Of a stretch of DNA of 64,000 bases, positions 56,572-64,000 are shown in pieces. Under the pieces are notes generated by a model, which saw only the letters and a list, made by a program, of their open reading frames with translations, searched no databases and had not been told where the DNA came from. Source of the DNA: Pisolithus tinctorius (lineage: Eukaryota; Basidiomycota; Agaricomycetes; Boletales; Pisolithaceae); the NCBI GenBank assembly GCA_024663395.1, contig JANFAH010000030.1, positions 62,001 to 126,000 of the forward strand. The letters are read 5' to 3'. Each line of letters begins with the position of its first letter. Position 1 is the first letter of the stretch. A program made the position numbers and the translations under genes.

Positions 56572-58032
56572 ATGGGTGAACTCAATCGGCATGCTGAGCT
56601 AGCACGACTGGAAAGCATAGAACGGAGTTGTATAGGCCGGTTTTTTGTTGCCCTTGGAGCCATAGATGCCCAGAGAATGCAGCTTGAAGAGCTTATCAAG
56701 AAGCGGGACCCTGGCCCCACCATTCACCGTCTCCCTGTTGAGCTTCTTGTGCTGATATTCCACTTCACAATTGTTCGTCCATATTATGCGAGGACACATA
56801 AACTTGACACGATTGGTTATCGGAGGAGAAGTCTGGCTATTGTCTCGCGACATTGGAGAGATGTGATCCTGGATACTCCTATTCTCTGGCAGGACATCTG
56901 TCTGGCATCACCACAAGACCGACACACACTGGTGTTGCAGTTGAAGAGGAGTCAAGGTTTGCTTCTCGACGTCACGATCATAAATAAATTGGAAGATTAC
57001 TCCACTACTGATGAATTGCTGCACCATCTCCGTCCAACCACGAACCGCTGGCGTAGCCTCTACATCTATGACGAGAACAGCTATCCAAGTACAGATTCCA
57101 TCGTTCACGTGTTGAGCAAGTTGGAATTTCCTTCCCTTGTAGACATTCACATCAAAATGTATCCTCTCGACCTGGAGTATCTCGATCTACAGAATCTCTT
57201 ACCACGTGCATCTGCTCTCAAACGTCTGAAGTTGCAACAAATTTCCCCAGCCGATGATTTTTTGATAGCTAACCCACTCGAAACTCTGGAACTGATGTTT
57301 GCATTGGATGATATGCCTCAGTGGATCCTGTCGCGGATCCCCAACTTCTCACTAATCACGCTCCGCCTTCAAGGTGATGCTTACGACTGGGTGCTCGAGC
57401 CAAACAGTATCCACTTCCCACTTCTTGAGAAACTTGCGCTGGACATTCCGGATCCCGACCAGTTTTTGGAAGCCATCACGGCACCGAAACTTCAGCGCCT
57501 TGAGCTCACGGCTTACAGGTGCCCATGGGAAGCCTTCAGTCGGTCTAGGTCGAAATTCAGCAGTGTCTACCATCTTATTCTTAATTTTGGGGGATCGATT
57601 CCCGTTGACCCTCATAATGGAATAGCTCTCTGTCGGGTATTTCCTAACACTCGCCATGCAGAGTTCATATACATGGCAGACCTCCTTTCCCTCATTATGC
57701 CTATGTCATCCCCCGGAAGTCCCTCAGGGTCACAAACTCCAGCAGACAACTGGGCGAGCCTTGAAACATTGTCGGTACTCAATTCAGCCTGGGACTTAAA
57801 CCACATTGAAGAATTTAATCTACTTGTGCAATGGCTACAAATACGACACGGGCTTGGTTTCCCCAAGTTGCATATCAAGTTCAAAGGCAACTCTCGGAAT
57901 CCAGAAGATATATCTACCATTCGCGGTAAATTACAAGACTGCTGCATTCTGGAACACTGCCTATCATTGTCCCTCGGTCAGTTTTACACCATGGCGGGTA
58001 AACGAAGTGAAGAAGTCTTTAGAATTTGGTAA
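56572..58032 (+). CDS. F-box protein 2 (paralogue of F-box 1)
   Basis: A single-exon 486-codon protein from the ATG at 56572. It has the same layout as F-box 1: a short coiled coil ('ELARLESIERSC'), an F-box ('IHRLPVELLVLIFHFTIV...AIVSRHWRDVILDTPILW') and LRR-like repeats ('LKRLKLQQI', 'LEKLALDI', 'KLQRLEL'). The two proteins agree along their whole length and share a 3' end ('EEV..IW'). Flanks also match, so this is a tandem duplication. Role as for F-box 1: substrate adaptor of an SCF ligase, target unknown. Confidence 0.9.
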   Translation: MGELNRHAELARLESIERSCIGRFFVALGAIDAQRMQLEELIKKRDPGPTIHRLPVELLVLIFHFTIVRPYYARTHKLDTIGYRRRSLAIVSRHWRDVILDTPILWQDICLASPQDRHTLVLQLKRSQGLLLDVTIINKLEDYSTTDELLHHLRPTTNRWRSLYIYDENSYPSTDSIVHVLSKLEFPSLVDIHIKMYPLDLEYLDLQNLLPRASALKRLKLQQISPADDFLIANPLETLELMFALDDMPQWILSRIPNFSLITLRLQGDAYDWVLEPNSIHFPLLEKLALDIPDPDQFLEAITAPKLQRLELTAYRCPWEAFSRSRSKFSSVYHLILNFGGSIPVDPHNGIALCRVFPNTRHAEFIYMADLLSLIMPMSSPGSPSGSQTPADNWASLETLSVLNSAWDLNHIEEFNLLVQWLQIRHGLGFPKLHIKFKGNSRNPEDISTIRGKLQDCCILEHCLSLSLGQFYTMAGKRSEEVFRIW

Positions 58033-59880
58033 ATTACCACTATGCTTCGTGAATCATTTTTCTCATGTTAAGAGTAAACCTTCAACAGATTTTGCCTAAA
58101 ATTGACCCTGATCTTGTAAGCCGTCAATGGTATCTCCCACTACCAAGTAATGTGGAGTTTCGCAAGGGCGGCAAATGGCTTTTTTTTCCGCTTGGGCTAT
58201 CACTCATAACTCGCTCGCATGTACAAATGCGTGCCCTCCCTCACACCCTAGAAGAACGTAATTCCGACGTTAGAGAATTAGTACTGTCAAAATTGATGCA
58301 TGTAGGTCAGTGCAGTCGCTGGTCACCAAGCAGTCCGGATGTTTTCGTTGGGTGTAGAGTTGGTTTATGTCCATGAGACAAAGCCTCATAAATGCCAGTT
58401 GCGGCAGCAGAAGACGATTGGCCAGTGAAATGTTTCAAAGTCGTGAATCTACTCAAAGTAGGGACAGATGTAAGTCCGTTGTCTCCGCAAAACATGTACT
58501 GCAGGTTGTAAACCCACAAATACAAGCAAGGGTTTTACTGCCCTGGACCGAGTTTCTTGCCAATATCCTACCTGTTCTGACAACACATCACCACCAAAAC
58601 CAAGTGTCTGCCGACCTTTTATCCATATCCTGTGGTCCTTCGATCATGTCCTTGTGGCGGCCCAGAAAAATCGGGTTAATGCCGTGCTCAGTTCACAAGC
58701 ATTCTGGTAATGTACCATACGTGATAACATCCCTGCCTTCATCACCGTTGCTACGTCGAGCGAAAAGGCAGCATTGAGGCGGGAAATCATTAAAACGACT
58801 CCGTAGAGTGGCGGAGGTAGGTCTGGAGGAAACACGATGAGTGAACAAGAATACCAGGCGGGTGGTGGAAGTGTTCCAGGACAGCCGGCATTGAAAGAGC
58901 GACAGGAAAAGAAGAAAAGAGATGATACAACTTATTTTCGTGTTTGTTTCTCATGGAACTGCAGCAAGTGCAGGAGGTATGAATTCCAGTGCCGATCGAA
59001 TGTAATCGACCTTTGCTGAGGCCTAATGAGACACACCTTCCGAATAGAAAATGGCAGGCAAGACCGTTCTGCCCGACCCTTCCGTGACGCAGGATATTAG
59101 GCCAACAACGCGCCTCACAGTAGATTTTTGAGTGCTTTGACTTGCACTTTTTCCCACGTTCTGCTATTATGGAACATGGTCACATACCAAGGTACGTGGA
59201 AGTCGTCGGCTCGGACAGCGCGCGACAGGGGTTCAACTTATGCACTTGAAGAACACTTCGTGCGATATGCTGTCTGCGTATTAGCCTACCAGAGAACAGT
59301 GCTGCAAATAGTTTATCGGAGCCCATCCAGTCTCTGGTGCACTTCCTCCTCTTAATCTCGTGCTGTTTGGTAATGGTAAGCAGCATGCCTATGGATCTCG
59401 AGCAACTGATATGAGTACAGTCCTCAGAACTGATGGGTTTGTGTACCCACTGAGGATCTATCCAAGTTTCCATGCTGCAGAACGACGATCAGAGTCGGTC
59501 TTTTGTAGCGGCAATGTGTTTGTGCACCAAGGTTGTGTGTATGATTCGTATTTGCACTGCCTCTGCGGATGCGAGTGACCGACGACTACCTCGCATGTTA
59601 TTACGCAAACCTGCTTCAGGTGAATGGGTGAGACATACATCCCTGGCAATGAACACAGTACCAGAGTGCGAGAACAGAGGGACGAGTGTATGATGTAGCA
59701 GCAGGCCTTCACGAGGAAGACAATTGAAACCTGTTCTTCAGGCGCCTGAGGTTTGAAATAGCGGTGCATATATTCACTCGTACACTCTTGGACGCCGTCA
59801 GGCCAGCTCTGCAAACTCTTTGTGACCGCCGATCGTATGTATATAGTTCGTATGTCGAAATTACTAATGGGTACAGCTAC
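58033..59880. other. No gene recognised
   Basis: Contains the F-box 2 3' flank, then short frames on both strands without recognised domains. Confidence 0.35.
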
Positions 59881-60177
59881 TCAACCATGATTTAAATGGA
59901 CAAACCGGATGTGCTTTGACAAGCTCACCGGCAGAACCTCAGTCGTGCACTCGGGCCATCGACATATTACCAACCCCTTCGGTCCAACGTACTCCTCAAC
60001 TCTGTGGAAATGGCGGAAATGCTCAGGGACATCGTCACATCTTATTGGCTGCAAACAGGCTCCATTGTTATGCCGCCACCATTGACAATCTTGCATCGGA
60101 CAATTACTGAACTGACGCCGGCGGGGGGGCTTCTTGGATTTCGGGCGTGCCTCAGTAGCAGTATGAAGAAGAGGGTG
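59881..60177 (-). CDS. Last exon of a zinc-finger protein
   Basis: 99 codons from a CAG acceptor (60178-60180) to TGA at 59881-59883. A basic stretch ('KSKKPPRRRQ') precedes a first Cys/His finger and a second finger 'CRWPEC' then H-x4-H (C-x4-C-x11-H-x4-H). This resembles small fungal C2H2 regulators. Upstream exons are unclear; candidates on the minus strand at 60640-60960 are Ser/Asp-rich without a recognised domain. Confidence 0.5.
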   Translation of the reverse strand, partial: HPLLHTATEARPKSKKPPRRRQFSNCPMQDCQWWRHNNGACLQPIRCDDVPEHFRHFHRVEEYVGPKGLVICRWPECTTEVLPVSLSKHIRFVHLNHG

Positions 60178-60249
60178 CTGTGTGGAATTTAGTGTGTAAG
60201 CGTGTCGGCTTCGAAAGGTGTTAACAATGTCGGACTATAGCAGTCCACA

Positions 60250-60640
60250 GTCCACAGTGCATGCAATGTGCAGGACACATACCGCATTGGGACCACTCTG
60301 CTGCAAATTGACGCCATCATAGGATCCTGGGAGCGCATCCCGCCCTACCAACTTTGAAAGACGTTAACATTTGCTAGCGCATGCAATGTACGGGACACAT
60401 ACCTCACATCTCACTGCAGGCCCGAAGGCCTCAGTGTCTTGCAAAACCACTTGGACCACTCTGCTGCGAATCGAAACTGTTATGAAATCTCGGGAGCACA
60501 TCCCATCTTGTCGACTTTAAAAGATGTTAATGTTTGTTGGTACATGCGGTGTACAGGACACATACCGCATTGGGACCACTCTGCTGCAAATTGACGCCAT
60601 CATAGGGTCCTGTGAGCGCATCCTGCTCCGTCAACTTTGA
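60250..60640 (-). repeat. Three tandem exon-like repeats
   Basis: Three copies (about 60270-60360, 60389-60520 and 60550-60640) share the minus-strand pattern AAGTTG...GCGCTC...CAGCAGAGTGGTCC..., and at least two end at a GTATGTGTCC donor. The middle copy carries an insertion. This looks like duplication of one small exon. Confidence 0.6.
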
Positions 60641-61237
60641 CGGTGCTTGCAGCTCGATAACCTCGTCGGGTAGATTTGACGTGCCCGCTTGCAAAATAGA
60701 AGAATGACTTGCATCCTCCAGGAACGTTGTGAAGAGACGGCTCAGATGGTCGTCGGTCAACGGAACCGAGTCCTCGGCAGCGGTACGGAACAATGTGGAG
60801 GCATCAGAGTTCCCTCCACCTGATAAGTCTGCGGCAGCATCGGTAGACAATCCAAGGGGGTCCGTTTCAAACGAGTCGAGATGTGTATCCGCGATCGACC
60901 GACTTCTACGTCGTCTGCTTGCAAGAGCGAGCAAGAAGGAACCACAGCCACAGCTGACGGAGTCTGTATAGAGTGGAGTGTGTTAAGTGCGCGACCTATG
61001 ACAAAGAAGACGAATACCTCGTCTCCGGCTGCATCACATTCATTATCGATCTTATGCACCATTTGGGCCTCCGGCAACATTCCTATACATGTCTGCAGAG
61101 GATCGGCACGCACATCACAAGGCAGTATGAAGGCTCCTACCTCATGCGTTACCGCTAGCGTGGAAGGTGCGCTTTGTGTTTCTTGTGGTTGGGGTATCTC
61201 GAAAGGCTAGCCGGAAGATAAGTGAAATGGCACCATG
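60641..61237 (-). other. Possible upstream exons, uncharacterised
   Basis: Two overlapping minus-strand frames exist (60527-60934 and 60757-61113). A GTATTC-to-TACAG intron between 61018 and 60963 would join an ATG at 61113 to either. No domain was recognised. Confidence 0.3.
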
Positions 61238-61773
61238 TCAAAGGCGAACACTGACCTGAATGTCAATTGCGTCTGTCATGCTCCTCTCCGGACCAGGACC
61301 GCACGCATTAAATCCATTCAGTCTGCGTAGGGCACGACCACGCGGCTGATATGGCGGATACGAATGGCGACGAGGGTGGTCGTACACATGAGAATAAGCT
61401 GGGTGGTATGTGGGAGGCCAGGGAAGAACTGGGTCACCGAGTGGGAACACGTGGATAGGGTTGTGGTGGCTGAGAGTCGTGGTACGCCCAGTCCGTTCGA
61501 AGTCCCAAGTAACCGAAGACGTCGAGGAAAGAACCAGTGAAATGAGGATCGAGTGCCAGGATCGGGGGAGGATGGCGAGTTCTGGCTACGTGCCCGATAG
61601 AGGTAACGTGCGATGGAAAGAAGAATTACAGCGAGAACGACGAGGCAGACGATTGCCGACACGATGAGTGGAGCATCTGTGCGGCCCTGTGCACGCTTGA
61701 CATGACGAAGAATAGTCGAGCGAGCGTTGAATGGGGATCTGGCTGGGGGAACAGCCATTAGGGTAGGGGACAT
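61238..61773 (-). CDS. Single-pass membrane protein, uncharacterised
   Basis: From the ATG at 61773 the frame has a basic N-terminus, a hydrophobic segment 'LIVSAIVCLVVLAVILLSIA' (about residues 33-52), then a basic Ser/Pro-rich tail. After about residue 80 the likely tail continues in another frame ('TGRTTTLSHHNPIHVFPLGD') to 61238, so either an intron is missing from this model or there is a frameshift near 61520. The layout is typical of small basidiomycete membrane proteins of unknown role. Confidence 0.42.
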
Positions 61774-62369
61774 TGTGGGCGAAGAAAGCAACTGGGCAGA
61801 CGGCGGAAGATAGGGGAATACCTTTATATATGTACCGTCCCTGTCAGCCACCGGTGGGAGCTTGCGGGAAAAATAACACATTCCGGCACAGGTTTTCATG
61901 CTTTGGGACTGCACTCTCAGCTTCTAAGATACACGCGCAGGGAGGAACAGATGCTTGGACTGATCTTGGGTATCCATACGACGTACGGTGACAATTAGCT
62001 TCACGTAGTGAAAGAACTGGCTAAACGTACCTGGAAGCGGGCCACGGCCCGACGGCGACACAGTCGTCGGTGAGGAAATAGGGACCGGCCAGCATTACTT
62101 CCCAGCTGTCCGACTTGAGTATTTTATGTACAACAGGCGCACTAGAATCCAGCTTGGAGTCATTCGACGCGGCTTCATTACATAATCATTCGAGTTGGTT
62201 GCAGCGAATATCCTGCAGAGGCTTACATAAGTGCCTTGAGTACAAATCTTCAAAAAGCTTACCTCACCTGCGATGCACGGGTAACTGGCTGTTGCTAGAA
62301 TTTCCTGCAGTCGAAGGTAGTCGAAGTATTCCCAATCGTCAGAACGTGTTCTGCGAGCGCTGTCTCTTC

Positions 62370-62430
62370 TGGCCCTCCTCTACGTACCATCGAGGGTGAC
62401 TGACACAAGTTCTTACCGTTAGATTCAGGT
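62370..62430 (+). other. Sequence resembling the F-box 5' flank
   Basis: CTGTCTCTTCTGG then CCATCGAGGGTGACTG and TTCTTACCGTTAGATT match the joined flanks of the transposon (45600-45628 plus 53698-53735). No F-box coding sequence follows. Confidence 0.55.
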
Positions 62431-62855
62431 AGGGATGTTAGTATGTAAATGCGGACACGTCCACGGCACTCCATGGTAACTCAGCGTATACAGACGTTGA
62501 TTGCGACCCACGTTTTGGTCTGCAAACTCGTCAGTATACCCATTTCACTGACAGAAGCGGTCTATACCCTACTAGGTACGACGATTCCACCATAACGCCA
62601 AAATTACGATTAGCTTTCGACTAAGTACAGGTCTCATCGCAGGATCTTCGCCATTCTCTTATGGACATTGGTGCTCTAAAACAGGTATGGACCTGTGATG
62701 GATTGTGAGGGCGCAGCTGTTATCTATTCCCTGCAGTACTCCCTTCAAAGGCTCGTTCTTGTCCCACTCCTTCACTAGTGCCAACAGTGTACCCGAGTAA
62801 TCATCTGGCTCTATCGTTGGATTTCGACTAACATCCTGTCCACAAACTCCAAGCC

Positions 62856-64000
62856 ATGGATGTGGTAGGCGACGCATCCGAGCATTCTACTGATTCCGTA
62901 TCTGACAGTCACATCGAGGATCCATGCTTTGCGATCTCATGCAAGGACAGTTGCTTCGATGCTGGGGCCGAGCACCACGTCAATGAAGAAGTGAAAGTAG
63001 AGGACGCGCAGCCGCTGGCATATGCACAAGTTCCCCAGCTTGAAGCGACGCTTGCCACCTCTGACGTAGATCAGTTTGGCGAGTGGACGATCTTAATGGC
63101 TAGTAGTGCAACCAAGGACCTCTTCCAACTGAGACGGCGTGATGCTAAAATAGCCGAATGCGTGCTTAAGAAAATCAGGCAAGTTTCCCTACGTTCTCAA
63201 GAGGAAACTATGTCACAGCTTTGCACTTGCAGACAACTTTCAAGAGGTGAATTTTCGGGAAACAACTACAAAGCGCTCCATGGACCATTTCATGGCATCC
63301 CCATCTATCAAGCCGAAATTCTAAGTAATCTCAGATTGGTTGTACGTCTTTCCCTGTGAGAAAATCGGGGACAGAGTTAACGTCACATTCCAAGTATCAA
63401 ATTGACTGTACGCTCGACGATGATGGCCAGGTAAGAGATTCCTCTTTATACGAATTTCCTGTCTCACTGTGTTCCAGACGGAGCGCCAGGGTAAGACATC
63501 ACGACTTCTTCTGTTTCCGTACTCATTCGCCGGAAGTCGTCAAAGTATATGGAATTTATTCCCACAAACAACTAGATCACATTTGGCCCTGGCTCAGCAA
63601 GCTTTTGAGTGGGCGAGGTAAAGTGTATCGGCAAAGGTAAGCTCATGTTCTTTACCAACAGTCATACACATTGATGACGTTCCTCTTTCCGTCCAGATGT
63701 ATCCTCAGAGAACGCGCTGAACCAGGCAATGGGGTTTACCGCCCAGCCATTTTTCCACCAGGAGTTGAAGAGTTTACCATAGAACAATCTGCCACTTTTG
63801 TTCATCATGACGGAACGAACGAGGTTTGTTGAACATATCGTCGTTCGCACCTACCGCTCAGATGTCCCTCTCAGGATCTTAGCTGGCTTATGTAAGTCAG
63901 CATTTTTTGCCAGTAGGTCCGATGTGAATACTTCATAACAGCTCAAACAAGTATGTCAAATTATCGAAGGTATGCTTTCCTTGGTTCAAAGCGAACATGC
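62856..64000 (+). CDS. N-terminal part of a large helicase-like (UvrD/TPR-ankyrin type) protein, partial
   Basis: Exons 62856-63178, 63233-63341, 63395-63430, 63478-63490, 63537-63636 and from 63697 join in frame. The first intron has a GC donor (AG|GCAAGT, 63179-63232); the rest are GT-AG, 46-60 bp. Protein blocks 'EWTILMASSATKDLFQLRRRDA', 'FSGNNYKALHG', 'IPIYQAEIL', 'LVYQIDC' and 'VVKVYGIYSHKQLD' match the N-terminal region of large basidiomycete proteins that carry a UvrD-like helicase domain downstream. That domain lies beyond the window. The 'GIPIYQAEI...LVYQID' part resembles a RelE/toxin-like fold in these proteins (from memory, uncertain). Confidence 0.68.

Noticed and set aside
1..64000. 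CRISPR arrays, prokaryotic operons or phage genes
   Set aside because: No spacer-repeat arrays and no such genes; all evidence is eukaryotic. The tandem repeats seen lack unique spacers.

Overview
This window comes from a filamentous fungus, most likely a mushroom-forming basidiomycete (Agaricomycetes). The evidence is short 46-78 bp GT-AG introns, a NACHT-WD40 NLR with the family's typical flanking domains, tandem F-box genes with an N-terminal coiled coil, a basidiomycete-type zinc-finger DDE transposase, and a Tad1-like LINE. No prokaryotic or organellar features were seen. No database search was possible, so family names rest on recognised motifs.

Region by region. (1) 1-14 kb is a transposon graveyard. 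It holds a decayed Tad1-like LINE split by two large palindromic elements (2074-3668 and 4299-5820, both in TA targets), a decayed Ty3/gypsy chromovirus tail (8664-10672), and an unclassified retroelement-like ORF set ending in a polypurine tract and LTR-like sequence (11031-14052). This DNA almost lacks CpG up to about 18.59 kb. (2) 15.7-21.0 kb is a minus-strand NLR gene: N-terminal domain, NACHT, then 14 nearly identical 43-residue WD40 repeats. The CpG-poor state covers the WD40 half and stops inside the NACHT exon. (3) 21.8-23.5 kb is thymidylate synthase, with a 668-bp palindromic element 46 bp upstream of its start. (4) 24.2-33.4 kb holds a broken multi-exon DDE transposase carrying a 905-bp solo LTR, a DUF6698-type gene, and decayed casein kinase 1 fragments. 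(5) 34.0-40.6 kb is a young minus-strand Ty3/gypsy chromovirus with both LTRs and a TCCAC target duplication. A second solo LTR (CCTTC duplication) sits inside its reverse transcriptase. (6) 43.0-44.9 kb is a complete seven-exon MFS transporter of the Mch1/nodulin-like type.

(7) 45.6-53.7 kb is the most unusual feature: an 8,069-bp DNA transposon with ~470-bp terminal inverted repeats, TAT...ATA ends and a 6-bp GTCGAG duplication. It encodes an IS3-like HTH plus DDE integrase transposase and a Cys/His accessory protein. It also contains a BTB/POZ gene divergent from the transposase and an intron-containing, decayed CWC22 splicing-factor copy. I read it as an IS3EU-like element with host-gene cargo. 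It is inserted upstream of an F-box gene. (8) 53.9-58.0 kb has two F-box paralogues. (9) 58-64 kb has small uncharacterised genes (zinc-finger exon, single-pass membrane protein), a fragment resembling the F-box 5' flank, and the 5' end of a large helicase-like gene that runs off the window.

The host genes do not form an operon-like unit. What connects the window is transposon pressure: insertions lie upstream of thymidylate synthase and of an F-box gene, inside a transposase and inside a reverse transcriptase. Host genes or fragments (BTB, CWC22, CK1) sit in or next to mobile DNA.
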